DNA of 64,000 nucleotides from Pomacea canaliculata (taxonomy: Eukaryota > Mollusca > Gastropoda > Architaenioglossa > Ampullariidae). Made by a program: the position numbers and the translations under genes. The notes below the pieces were generated by a model that ran no database searches, had not been told where the DNA came from, and worked only from the letters and a program-made list of their open reading frames with translations. Positions 47,171 to 60,900 of the stretch are shown here, in pieces; within the stretch, counting starts at the first letter, position 1, and every line of letters begins with the position of its first letter. The stretch spans positions 15,144,352 through 15,208,351 of the forward strand of contig NC_037600.1 of NCBI RefSeq assembly GCF_003073045.1, read 5' to 3'.

Positions 47171-50100
47171 ATGGCGGCGTTTTTGAATAAACCGTCAGAT
47201 TTTGCACCTTCCTTATGTAAGTGTCCTCCTGCTATAAAATAGTAATATCGCATTTCAAGTTTCAGGAGTTATGCTGTTTATTCTCGACACATTACATTTA
47301 TTATAGTAATGGTTATTCAATGATAAGTAAACTGAAAGACGTAAGTAATGACATGACTGGACTTGCATTTTACTGTTGCATCATCAGCAACCCTCTCTTT
47401 TGACTTTAATATATGATCTGGGTATCAACATCTGCTATTTCACTTATAACTACTATTAAGATTCATCATAAGATCGTGCTGCGTACTGCAGCTTGTACCG
47501 AGCATACCAAATTTAGTATTTAGAATGCACACGTACAATGCTAGTCTTGCTGGATGTGATCAAACATTTATATTCTCCCTTAATTACAATAATGTCAGCA
47601 GGGAATATAGCGTGGGATATCTATGACAAATATATCGGGCAAACGGCCTTCTTTTTTTTTTAATGTAGGGATATTTGTGATAAATCTTTCTACAGATGAA
47701 GACATTGAAAGTCAGATAAAACTGCTGCCCCCATCAGAGTTTGAGAAACCAAAGAAAAAGGCAGAAAATGATTCTTCCTGGCTGGAACTGAAGAAAGCTG
47801 CAGACGAAATTCTTGCTTTGAGGACTGAAAATCAAAAACTCAGGTAAAAGAAACATGGCATAAAGATGGGCATAACGATCAATTGATTAATCTTTTTGCA
47901 GAAAAAATTAAAGCATTTCTGTGGAAAGGATGAAAACAGAAGTTTCTGAGAACAGATTGTATGAGTCCCTACAGAGAGGCATTTAAGTTGGACATAAACC
48001 ATTTTAATAAGCTATTTTAACTATTCAATAAATAACTAATGAAGCTGTATTCTGCTCTAGTTAAATACTATTAAAATATCTTTTTATCAATATGTTTCTT
48101 TCAGAGACCAGCAACAAGTTGCAAACGTAAGTGCCAATACAATTTATGTCTTTGCAATAAATAAAATGAAAACTGTAGCATGATAAAAAAAATGGCAGTG
48201 TATTTATGCATTTTATTATTCATTTGTGGCCATTTTATGATGAGTGGTCAGAGAATATTTAGGTTACATTAATGTTTTTGCCTTAACACATGGTTGAAGG
48301 GATACTTGAATGTGGAAGGAACTGATTTAAAATTCAGATACATCAGAATCCAAGCTGAGAGTCTTCAATTATAAAAAATTATAAAGAATTTTCCAATTAT
48401 CTTTCTTTAGTTACAAGTCCCAACTTCTGTAGTACGACCCATACCAATAGAAGAACGACATTATGCAGATGAGCTAATAACTCGCCAAGCAGAGGAAATC
48501 AGTAAACTGAAGTGTGCGGTACAGATGTTGACTATAGAGAAGCAAGCTAGCGAAGAATCTTTTGAAAAACAAATAGCAACTCTTCAGCAGGAGAAAGAGG
48601 AAACCATCAAATCCTTAAGGGAAGCTCTTAACCGCAGTGAAGATGACTATAGATGTCAGGTGGGTATTTTCAGAGTGAGCACATGTGGGAAAAAACTACC
48701 AAACTAAATCTACTATCTTTTATTAAAGTAATTTTTGGGGGGAAATTAAATTTATAGTCCATATATCTGAATCTGATAATGAGAGTAAGTACATCACTTT
48801 TTGTAATTGTTGAGTTAATTTCAAATACTTGATTCTCAAAGGGAAAGAAATTGTAGGTATGTACACAACTCATAAAAGAAGTGAAAGTTAGTGTAATCAT
48901 TGGGGAAAATTAGAAACATGCGAAAGATGCAGTTTCATTTTTTTTTTTTGAAAAGAAATGAGTAAGATCCAAACACAAAAATAAAATAGAAGAGCTTATA
49001 AAATTTCAATTGCAGGTGCACCAGCTACGCCAAAACCATGAAGGTGAAGCTTTAGATCTTAAAAGTCATTTGGAGCATCTAAGCAAACAACTGGAGCAGG
49101 CCAAAGCTGACATGGAAACATGCTCAGCCATGCTGACTAAAGAATTGAAAATGGAGCGCGAAGCAGCAAGGAAGAGAGAGGACCAGCAGAACCAGGCAAT
49201 ACTGTGAGAACTGTCATTACCCATAATCTGTTGTTTAAGACTACCTTGTTATAAACAGTGCAACATCATACTCTAATTTCACCAATCATAATTTGTAATG
49301 TGCTGTGGGCAGTTTCGCTTTTGTCAAATGTATTAATAGAATCTTTACTTATATGTTGCTCTGTATTTTCAGATTTATAGAAAGCATATATTTTCTGGAA
49401 TGTGTGATAGTAAAGATCACAATAATGATAAGATTATGAGGGTTTGTATAGCTATTTGTATGAAAGTGTCCTTTTGTACATTTACAAGTCTTAATAAGGA
49501 ACAAAAGGAAACCAATAAATAGGAAGATTGCAGAAAAAGAATGATAAATAATATCGGTCCAAAAAATAATCATTAAAAATCAGCAGCAGATGATTGAAGC
49601 AGGCAAACTGAACTATACAGTAAAAGATAAAAATGACAAGAAGGGAATAAGAGTCATAGACTTATATAAAAATATATGCATATTTAGATATTTGAAAGAG
49701 ATGTGTGAATAATTGATATTTTGAAAATGATTTGATGATTTGTGAATGTCTTAATAAGCCAGAGTAATCTAACTCAAAATCTTCTTTCTTTACTTCATAT
49801 TACTTTGCTTGATCTTCGGAGTACTAACCTGTAGACTAGAGGATGTCTTTATTATTAGTCTTACTCTGACTTGCAGAGAAAAAGAGCTGGCAATTACCAA
49901 CCTGACTCAGCAGTTGCAGCAGCTCAAAGCTTATGTTGCTGATACTGAGCAGCTGCATAAACCCCAGCTACTGTGGCGTCAAGAGTGCGAGACCTTGAAC
50001 AACCAGATTAAGGTCACTTGATTTTTTTTCCCTTACTGTCCAGCTGATTTCATCCTATCTTGATGGTGAAGCTTTCATGACAGAAAATATAAATGATTGT

Positions 50101-53100
50101 ATGCTGCATTTACATTTAGCCTGTTTGTCCTATGAGATGTTTGCCAAAAAGGATTTAGCTTTCCTACTATTGCTTCATATTTGTCGCCACTTTGCTTTCT
50201 TTATTCCTGTATAGCCATAGCATTGTTTACAACTAGATCATACTTAACATAAAGTGCCTTTCTACAAAGTCATGCTCACTGAAGATATTTTATGTTTATT
50301 GATTTTTTCTGCTCTTGATTTTACAGCGTTAGATACCTTTGTTGTTTACAATTTTACCCTGATTCATTGCTGGAGGACTGTCATGAACTGTTAAACAAGT
50401 TATGTGCAATACTTTCTATTTTTAATTTACATTGAATAAATACATAAAATGCAGGTGTTTAGTGTGTTGCTAAGTGTGATGAAAAGTAAGGTGTGTGTTT
50501 CAGATAATTGAGGCTGAAAAGGCAACACTAGAGTCCTCTTTACAGCTGATGGATGTTCGCTTGTCTTCCATGAAAGAAATCCTGACCACACAGGAAGCTG
50601 AACTGTGCAAGGTAAACTTGACTTACACATTTATTTATTCCCCTCCTCATTTGTGACTTGACTTATTTATTTATTCCCCTTCTTATTTATGTCTTGTAGT
50701 TCATAGAGTCATGGTTACTGCCTTGTGTTGTCCCAGAAATATCCATCATTCTGATTAGACTAAAGGAGATTCATTATTTTATCACATCAACAACTTTGTT
50801 AGTATTATACATGTCTTGTCCATCAGCATATAAACTTTTGACACTTTTATTTTTTTCTTTCTTTTAGGCCAAGGAACAAATAACTGATAAAAATAAAATG
50901 AGGGAATTACTTCTTACAAGGTCTGGCTTATGAAATGTTTTCCATACTACAGTTAGCTTTATGTTTGTGTTTAACATGGATAGGAAAAACGTGATGATTT
51001 GATTTTGGAGCAGCAGTTCATAGTTCTAAAGTTTGTCTGGGCATGTGGCTAGAAAACTCCCACTCCAGTCCCGACATATTTCAACCTGATTCATCAGAGA
51101 AGGAAAAAAGTGATTAAAGGATATGGTTAGACACCACCTTTTGGAGTTGTGTATTATTAAGTCAGTGCTTTTGTTTAAATAATTACACTCATCACCATGA
51201 CATCATTTATTTTAATTTTTATTGCTAATAGATGATTGAGTAATAAAATGTTCCTCACTGTGAGATGGCCTTTGCTGCTGACATGGCTTTAAACTACAAC
51301 AACAACCAACCTAATAAAATGCTCATTAAATGCAGATGGAGGCAAAAAGTGTATTCTTTGCTGACTCAGCAGAAGTCTGCAGAGCTTGTTGCAAAGAAAG
51401 ACTTTCAGAAATGGCAGCAAAAGGTACAGTCTGTATTTCTCCATTTTCATTCTGACGTTAGAGTATTCATAAAAATTTTATGTGCGCACGCACACACACA
51501 CACACACACATGCACACACTTTCTATTCCATTATAGATATCTGAAAAACAGAATTTTTACATAGACAGCTGGAGCACACACGTTCTTAGAAAGGCATCTA
51601 AAGCACACACCCACATGTTCTCATAAAGTAAGCTCACACACATGCATATATATTCTCACAGAAACATCTGAAGAAGACACATATGACATTATTGTGTTGA
51701 TTTATATACACATGCTGTTGTGTTTTTTTTTTTGCCTTTTTTATGTAGACTTGCTTTCTTACTGTGCAATTTAACAATAACATCCCCTCAGCACAAATTG
51801 ATGGATAATTACACTGAATTCTAGTTAAGTATGCATTTTTGTCCTGTTAAGACTGGCCACAGTTATGCAAAAAGTAGAGTTAACAATGGTTAACAATGAC
51901 CATGTACTGAGCACTGAAGATACTTAACTGAATTCTGCATTAATTGGTACAGATCAGAGAAAGCACAAAAAAAAGACTAAAACTTAGAATTTAAGAAGTA
52001 TAAGAAATTACTATGGTAGATTGTATAAATAACACCTGTTATCCCTGGGTCACCCATATGCCACATAGGTTTAGTAATTAAATGCCCACCATCAAGCAGA
52101 ATCAAAACATTAAATAGATATTTTTCAAAATAAATCTTTCTACTTTTAGTCTCAATTTTTTTTTCATAATTGGGAATCGAGGATGCCTGCTACTTTGAGT
52201 CAGTTGTACTTTGTTGCTTTATAATTATTTGTGTTTCTGCTAACTTCTGGCAGACTTCAGATCTGCAAGAACAGCTTTCTTCTACAAAGAACACGATCAG
52301 CATTCTGCAGCATACTGTGGCAGCAAGGGAGGCAGAGCTGAAGATGGCTTCCAATAGTGACAAAGTAAGACAGGTTGAGCTTCTGTTCAATTAGGCATGA
52401 TCAGTTATTGTTTTTTCAGTTTATGCTCCCTTTTGTTTGTTATGGACTTGCTAAATACAGAGGAGACTGATGATGGGGAAGCTGAGGATATGATCATTTG
52501 GAACAAAACCAGAAGACTTCAGTGGGTATTTTTTTTAAACCTTCATTGATTGTAAAGGTGTTGCCTCCCCTTCTTTTAGTGTTGCTTTGGTTTTTGCACT
52601 TTGCTGCTTCTTCAGCACTTGACATGCATCCTGAATCTGGCCGATGGCAGTCATTCTTTCTGGCTTTTCTTTCACTTTGGAAGTCACTTCTAAAGACTAT
52701 GATAATTTTGTAGGAAGGCCATTTCCCAGCAGGAATATAAAATGTTGCTCTTTCCTTTTCTACAGAAGCTGAAAGAAGAATTACAGCAATCTCAGCAAGC
52801 AGCATTGTGTCTTGACAGGCAAATGATTGAAAACAGGGACATGGTCCAGATGTTGTCAGAATTTGCTGTTAGGTATATACCGTAGACAAGTCTTTTTCTG
52901 TTGTCTGAGTTGACTTGACCTGTTCACCTTTCTTTTACTATTAAATTTGATGGCATAAATTTTCTGCTAAAATATCTATGTGACACTTAAAGGTCTGTGT
53001 ATTAGATGTCTTTTGAGTGTGATGCTTCACTTAGAAAATGTCTCTGTAATACTAATTACACTGTATTATCATTAAAATTATTGTTTTCTAAATGTCATAG

Positions 53101-56100
53101 ATCCATTTGTAAACTAGGGAGATGCACTATTAAATTTCGTCTATCATTTTCATCACTATAGCTAAAAGAGAAAGGGAAGCATGTTGTCTTCAGTTTTTAC
53201 AATAATGAAAGCTTGAAAGAAGATTTATTAGAGTATTAAACTTGAGTTATATTCTTGAACAATTTTTTTTTTAAAAACAGATGCCGTCTCTATCTTAGTT
53301 TTCCTATGTTTGCTGGTGATATTAACTAGACTGAACAAATTTCTGACATTTTTTGTAGTTGTGATAGCAGGACAACAGAACAGGCTAGAGTTTTGCAGCA
53401 GGCACTTGCACAGCTGCGAACACTTGGGCAACGTGTCAGTTTTGCGAGCAGTCGCATGGATATGATCAAAAGTATGAAGATTTCTTTTAAATAGGCTTTG
53501 CTTTCTGTATGGTCTCTTTTAACAGGATGTTCGGCAGTTTATTCACTATATGTGTGTTACTTGTGTGTGTTTATGTGTGAAGGTTTATGAGGTACTATTG
53601 GCTATTGCTTTTGTAAAGTGCATTGAGCATGCCACATACCACCAATAGGCAGGCTCGAATTGTTTTAAAAATCCACCCAGCATAATCAGGTTCTTATTTC
53701 CTCGAATTTGTATTTTTCATCAAACTTTTTTCCGAAGACACCTTTCTAATGATCATGACTTATATACTCAATGCATGCATGTAGTTGCCTAATGTGTCAA
53801 ATACCCATGAGAAGAATATAAATTATTGTTGGGTAAAACTGTAATGTGTCACCTCTTTCCATAATCAATTTCTGACACTTATTGAACCAATTGGTGATGC
53901 AGGTCAGCTAGTGCGAAAGAACGCTCTGAGACAACTTGAAGAAGAAGAAACATCTAACAAGACTCAACATCATCAAGAGACTGTGGAAGACTGGAGGTAA
54001 CTGGTGGTGGTTCTGACTGCTGAGATGCAGTGAATAATTCCAGAATACAAGTTCAAATTTAACAAGTCCTGTAATTTAAAAAAAGAAAAGATTGGGTAAA
54101 GTAATTAAAAGGGATATTATTTTGATATTAAAGGTTTTGTGAAGACTCTGTTCACAGCGGTTAAGCACATGCATGGACCTTTAAATTACATGACAACACT
54201 TTAAAGAAAAAAATTTGATAAGGCATTAGGTGACTAGGAAAATGACACTATAATAAAAAGAAAGGGAAATGGTGTGATAGAAATAGTTTTCAAGGCAAAT
54301 ACTCTGGTCCTTTGATGACAGGATTGAGCGTGATCAGCTAACGCATGAGCTTCAACAAGTTATCAGAGAGCGGGATATATTTGCACTCCAGCTGAAACAA
54401 GATTCTGAAACCTGGGCTGAAAAACTGGCCTCCATGCGAGCTAATTGCAAGTTTCATTACAAAATCTTTTTGAGATAATTTGTGAACAAATTGTAAAATC
54501 AAAACTATTATCACAGATTTCAATGTGCTATCTACCATTAAGATTAGTGACTAATGTGAGTTTTCATAGCATGATGCATTGAGATTTATTTGTTTTTGTC
54601 TGATGACAGATGAAGAAGAAGTTCTTTCCCTTAAGAGGTCAGTGGAAGATTTGGAGATTATAAATCAAAATAAATCACAGGTAATCATGCCCTAATGACT
54701 TATTTCTTTAGGACATGTTCCCTAAAGCCAGTAGAAGAATTTTATAATCTCGTTGAAAGAAAACTGTGTCCTGTATAATTTGTTTTAAATGAAAACAGTT
54801 TGGGCAGACACAATAGAATTACCAATGTAGAGACCCTTTCCAAATCCTTCCTCTTTATTGAGAGCTAAAATCGAGTTTTGTCACCTGGATGATTTAAGGT
54901 CTTTTTTGCTATTATGTTGCTTTTTTCTCACTTTGTAACATGCAAGTGAAAGATTATAAAATTAAATAGTGTGTACTTCAGATGATATAGTCCTCCTTTT
55001 ACTAAACTGGATCTGGTACAAATAGATTGTGCATGTACATAGTACTATGGTATTTTCAGAAATCTGATATAATGACTATGAGCTTTGATCTGTATGTACA
55101 CAAAGAATAAATCATTAGCTTATACAAAGAACAGTAATACTAATGTTTTGCATCTGTCCTACATGGCTGATAGGATTACTCTTTTTCTGTATGAATACAG
55201 CAAATGGAACAGATTTTAGAACGGGAAGAAAACTCTAGGGCGGAGCTAGCAGAGTTCACGGAAAGAATTGATGAGCTAAGAATAGAATTAGCTCGCCATC
55301 AGAACATCATGGAACAAGGTGGAGAATGACATTTTAAATTTATTGTCAGATATTTCATGTTTCTATAAGGATAATTGGGCTTTGCCTTCTTAATATCTAA
55401 AATGTTTTTAATCCATATTAAGCTTTCATTTTCATCTTAGAATTTGAATTATATATAAAATTATATAGAACATCCACAATTCTTTTTTTATACATTTTTT
55501 TAAGCACTGGAAAAACAGAAGGCAGAGCTTGAGTCCGAATGGGCAGAACAGCTAGCAGACATGGAACGTAGGCTGAATGAAACTCGCAGGGAATACACCA
55601 AAGCTGGTGAGGCAGTCAGCTGATACACTTGAGTGATTAAAAAGACAAATTTTCTTCTTCCAGAGAAGTAATACTATTGTCTAGCAACAATCACCTGGAA
55701 AGAAATACTTTAAATTTTGGATTAAAATCATAATTGAAAAAATACTGAAACTGTGTAATATTGATTTCTGATATTTTTTAACATGACAATTACTATTTAG
55801 GAAGGCAGACAAACTACCTCTTAACTTCAGTAGGGGCCAACAGGCAGGACTGTTTTATTTGTTTTTTTTTCTCTACTTTCTCTATGATTGGTGATGATGG
55901 CATTGGCAGTAGTGAAACTGCGGCAACAGGAGCGTCAGTGGGTACGAGAGAAGGAACGCCTTCAAGAGATTCAGGCTGTGTCTGAGGCACATCTCCAGTC
56001 TCAGCTAACCCAGATGGAGGAACAGCTACATGCAGTAGAAAAGGAAAGAAACATCTTCATGGTGGGCATAACAGTTTTCTTATATACTTTATTTAATAAT

Positions 56101-56850
56101 ATATAAGCTGTGATATATACATTGTCCTCTCATTGTCTGTATCGAATCTTTATTATCACTATTTTTAATAAATAAACTTTAGGCAACACTCCGGCAGGAA
56201 GGTCTTCTTGGAAGACTTCGATCAGAAAGGGGTGAGCCAGTGAGGCTGCAGTTTCAAGATAATGCTGCAGATGAACCTAATTCTCAGTTAACAAGACATG
56301 CTAGGACAAGAGATCAGGTCCATCCGCAGAAAGGTAATTTTTTTTTTAATTCATGTTAAACTGTTAGGTTTAACAGATTGGTGGCAGCCAATGTAAAGTG
56401 GCCATTTTCATGGATTTGCTAATGACAAAACATATTCTTATTATCATCAAATAGTACAGTGATGGTTGATAAGTGTTTAGACTCTGTTCAAGTAGTTAAT
56501 ATATTTGAATATATAAGTATTCATATTTTGTTGTTTTGTTTTTTTTTTTTTTTTTTTGGTGAAGGAGGAAACACAGCAATGTGAATAATCTTGCTGTTTG
56601 TATTTTATCATCCCAGCTTGGGAAGAAGGAAATGAGAGATTTGAAAAGATGGCACAGAAAATTCTAAGGTGTATGTTGATGGTGACATCTTGATATTTAA
56701 GATGGGCTGGAGAATTTTCACTAGGAAACGTTTCTTTTGGCAGTGATGGAACCACCGGAACCAGTGTCAGAACTTCTCAAAGACCTCAAGAGTTTAGCTC
56801 CAGCTGTGCTTGATGATACAGAGGAAAGTTCTGAGGAGGATCAAGAATAA
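47171..56850 (+). CDS. CCHCR1: Coiled-coil alpha-helical rod protein 1
   Basis: Twenty coding exons: 47171-47216, 47696-47843, 48105-48126, 48411-48659, 49016-49203, 49877-50012, 50504-50611, 50868-50920, 51336-51423, 52254-52364, 52766-52872, 53359-53471, 53903-53996, 54322-54446, 54610-54680, 55201-55318, 55505-55606, 55910-56061, 56183-56333 and 56744-56850. All phases match, giving 762 residues (human about 780). Almost the whole protein is heptad coiled coil. Family signatures are RWRQKVYSLLTQQKSAEL (about residue 317), DMERRLNETRREYTKAVV (about 610) and MATLRQEGLLGR (about 677), each near-identical in order and spacing to human CCHCR1. CCHCR1 is a centrosome, centriolar-satellite and P-body scaffold. 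The intron after exon 14 is GC-AG. The C-terminus is a short acidic tail (EESSEEDQE). Confidence 0.93.
51484..51690. repeat. CA-rich degenerate repeat in CCHCR1 intron 9
   Basis: A (CA)n run near 51,490-51,515 is followed by three loose copies of a unit containing CACACAC, a TTCTCA/TTCTTA element and a CATCTGAAG/CATCTAAAG element, spaced about 45-55 bases apart. Confidence 0.6.
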
Positions 56851-57511
56851 TGCATACAGATTCTATGTAAGACATTTGCTAATGTCTAAGTGTGTCATAA
56901 TCTTTTTGTAAAATCAAGAATTCTTTGATGAGATTCAAAACACACAGAATCAAAGGGAATCTGTGATAAAGGTAAACCAACAATCATCTGACTCTGGTCA
57001 AGAATCTATCTCATGCTGATGTTGGGAAAATGTGTTTGATACCTTGTGGAGCAGGTAGCAATGTACTGAAGAATACTTTTACAGAAGCGAAGAGACTGCT
57101 GAATGTCTGCTTCTTACATAACTGATCTTCTACTTTCAGTTTGTTATTTGTATGGGATCTACTAAACATAGGGTAAAAATAATACACTGGTTCTGCAATC
57201 AGATGTGAAGCATGTCAGTTTTCATCCTCACTTTTAGTGCATAAGTTTATGGAACAGTTATAGCTGTGAAATGCGGTTTAACATTGTATTTGCTATAAAG
57301 ACATAATATCCATCAGCAAAGACATCTACTTCCATTGGGTACACAATTGCTTTCATTCACTTATTTCTTTATGTTAATCTTCTGCAGACTTTTGCTATCC
57401 CTGCTGTCTCACAACTACAACTCACAATTTTTAATCACTTTTGCTGTCTAACGACGGAAGAAACTATTCTGTAGTCCTGGTCAACATTTTCTTCTACATT
57501 TAAGCTGTTTC

Positions 57512-57517
57512 AATAAA
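57512..57517 (+). terminator. Polyadenylation signal of CCHCR1
   Basis: AATAAA about 660 bases after the stop at 56848-56850, in a pyrimidine-rich context (CTGTTTCAATAAAGATATT). Its likely cleavage site is within about 140 bases of the convergent AK8 end. Confidence 0.6.
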
Positions 57518-57662
57518 GATATTACCAGATTTAATTTGGGTAGCTTGAGTGGATTAACTAACCATGTCATAACTTTCTAAGTAGTACCAAAAAGTAGACC
57601 TTCCAAAACTGAGACTGGACTGAAGACCATACTCATAAGCATAAGATATTTTGTGCAAAATC

Positions 57663-57668
57663 TTTATT
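57663..57668 (-). terminator. Polyadenylation signal of AK8
   Basis: AATAAA on the minus strand about 250 bases below the AK8 stop codon. CCHCR1 and AK8 therefore converge with only about 100-150 bases between predicted mRNA ends. Confidence 0.6.
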
Positions 57669-57916
57669 TTGAAGTTTTATCATCTGCAAAGTGATACAAA
57701 ATTTAGCATGTTTCTACATCTCCCTGTATGATTAAGTTATTTTAAGTGTATTTATAACATAAAACTCATAAATTATTCGGGTCCACACTGGCAAATGTGT
57801 TGACAAATATTCTATTGTCGTTTTTTTAAAAAAGCAAACGATGACCATATAGAGGTCTGCCTTCAGTCTGCTTTCCACATTTTTCTAAGTGTGACAGAAA
57901 GGTATTTCATCATTTC

Positions 57917-60900
57917 TCAGTAGTGCCGAGGCAGAGGTTTGACAGTCATGCTTTCCAGGTATTCAAATACAGTATGTGGGTCTTGGTCAGCAATCATATG
58001 TTGAGCATCAACATAATAATCCACAAGCTCCTCAACATAAGCATGGTACTGCATGAGTCGCTTGCGTACCTCTTCTTCAGAATCCTTAGGATGCTTAACC
58101 AGCCTGTCCTTAATTTCTTGGGTACGTGGAGGGTTGTACAACATATGATACTGGTCCCCTGTGACAGGATCGACGGCTCTTTGGGTTAAACGCTCGATGA
58201 CGGAATCATTAGGAATGTCCAGGAAAAAAACTCTGGGGGAAAAAAAACAGAAATTCTTGAATTAAAAAGCAACAAGCATGTGTGTGTGTGTGTGTGAGAG
58301 AGTACATAAATGCCCATATAGTTAAATTTTCATTGAAAAGCTTTTATAGAGCATCTACAATTCATTTTTATCATCCCAATCCAAAAGAGTTCTTCAAGTT
58401 CTCATTAAAACTCTAAACCTGCTGTAATAAAAGTGTGCATTACACCCTTTCCATTGATCTTCCAAAAGAATAGCTATCTAAGTCTTTGCTTACCTGTTTG
58501 GGGCTAGTCCAGCCTTATCAAGTTGTTCAGCCTGCTCACGTGTATAAGGATAGCCTTTCAGAACCCAACCACGTGTCTGGCAGTCCAACTGACACATACG
58601 TTCTTTCAGTATGTTCAATACAATGTTATCAGGCACTGTTGCAAAGAAATATGTACCACTATTTGTGTCATTCTTTAACAACCCTTCAATGATTTGTTTC
58701 TTTAGCGCATTAACTAAAATTCTTAAAAGCTTTCACGCTTAAATAAATAATATCAACAGTTCAATTTTTGTCATTCCATTTCTTTTTAAGACCTTAAAAC
58801 AACTCTTATTTAATATAGCTACATTACTTCTGTCATTTGATTAATTTTATTAATTTCATGGACATTTTATAGGGATGTATATTAAGAACTTTCCAGAAGA
58901 TTAGCATATTTGAAAATGGAAAATGTATGCTACCCACTTATCATGCCCTTTTCCACATATGGTTTGGCTGCCATTCCAGCCTTTGTCTCTCTGGTGATGG
59001 CCTGTTTAATGAGCTGGCCACAGGATACTGTAACAAGAAGAGCCTCTGCTGTAAGGTTGTAAACAATCTTGCCTCTCTAAGCTCCATCTTTTACTAAAGA
59101 AAAATAACTAGGCTAAGATAGAGTCAGAGAGACCCTACCCTGTTTCAATTCTTTCAGTAACTTAAACCAAAACATATTTAAGGGCTGGATGGAAAATTGT
59201 GTGTGCAAGCATAAAAGACCATTCTCAGCAATATAGGTATAGAGAATTAAGTCAATACTTCACAAATTATGGTGAATTGGATTTAAAAGCAAATGTGATT
59301 AAACTTTCTGGAATCCACAGGAAGTATATATTTGCAAAAACATCCTCCGTTGCTTTGTAGCTTGTTGACTGAACCTGATGTAATATAAGATCAAATGAAC
59401 CTGATTTAACAATAAAAAGTGGTTAGATAAAAATACTGTCCTCTAGAAATGGCAAATGTTTGCACTGATAGACAACACTTGAACTCTAACCTTTCACAAA
59501 GTTGTACTTATTGGCCAACAGGGAAGCTTGGACACCTTTGCCTGCCCCTGTGGGGCCCAAAAGGATGATGCGGGGGGTGCGAGGTGTGTTAGAACGTGGC
59601 TGACTCTGAAGGAATACCATCACTGAAAAATTGTTTCCATTGTACAATAAACTGCTTGGATGTGACTATCAGTAACTATATTTTGTGTCTCACAAATTAA
59701 CAATATTATATAATACATTAAAATACATTACAGAAATCTCATTTATCAAAAATATTTAATTAAGAAAAAGTATATGCACTTTTTGCTAATTTTTTTTAAA
59801 TTTATTTTTTTTTACCTCCTCTGCAAATACACATTATCAGTTTAAATTGAAATTTGGTTACTTCAGGGAAGTGAGCGAAACAGCATTGTTCAGAGACCCT
59901 TTCTAGCTGATATTGTTTGCGCAAAAAAGATAATCTATAAAAAAAAATGTGTGCATCTGTGTACTATTTAATCATAGATAGTCTTTTAAAAACACGAAAA
60001 GCACTTATATGACTGCAGTTTGAAAAGCTACTATGAAAAACCTCATTATTTTAGGGTTCTGCATTTCAGTAGACACTGAATGTCCATATCCATGAAATAG
60101 TAGGCTTCTAATTTAATAACTCCAGATTAAGAAGTGGGGGCTTAGAAATGACAACCGTGTGAGAAAACATCTGCCTTGGGTTGATCAGCATTTATGACTT
60201 TGATGACAGAATTGTAACAGCGAAGAATTCCGTCAGCATTCCGGTGGTACTTCACAAGCTTGTCCACCATCTCTGGCTCACTCTGGCCAGGACCCTCTTC
60301 CAGTCTTGCTTGGATGTCCGTAGCATTTGGCCAGTCGAATGTTGTATGGTAAACATCTGTGATATCACAATCAAGCAGGGTTAGGTATCCAATGTCACTT
60401 TTAAACAGCTCTTCTGGTGAAATCTATAAAATTAGAATAAAGTGATAATTCTTCGTACTGGATGATTTCTCAACTCATGTTTCTCCAATAAAATATAGTT
60501 ATACTTGACAAATGCTTCTAAATTTCAATAAACAGGCTACTAGCCTCCAGTTTTGGGGTCGATCCTTTTGCCTGCTGCACGTTCTATCAGTACTGTGTCT
60601 GGGGCATCCAGCACCACTAGAAAGAAAACATTTACTTCATACACAGGGAATCTGACAGGTTTTGGCCATTTTGGGGGAATTTACTAGTAATGTCCTAAAC
60701 TTTGAAATTAAATAAATTAATTATGTGAAATTTATATATCATCGAATCATGCTCAAATAAGAGCTTGCACTAAGCACTTCATTTTTAACCTGTAGTACAT
60801 GAAGGAACTGCGGCCCTATGCTGCTCTAGGAGTATCAAGGAATAAACACAAAACACATGAAGGAACAGAAAGATGCACAATGATGAGGCTGAAGTACAAA

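Noticed and set aside
46930-47253. Minus-strand 107-codon frame overlapping the CCHCR1 start
   Set aside because: Antisense to the first CCHCR1 exon and its promoter; no recognisable motif or splice continuity.
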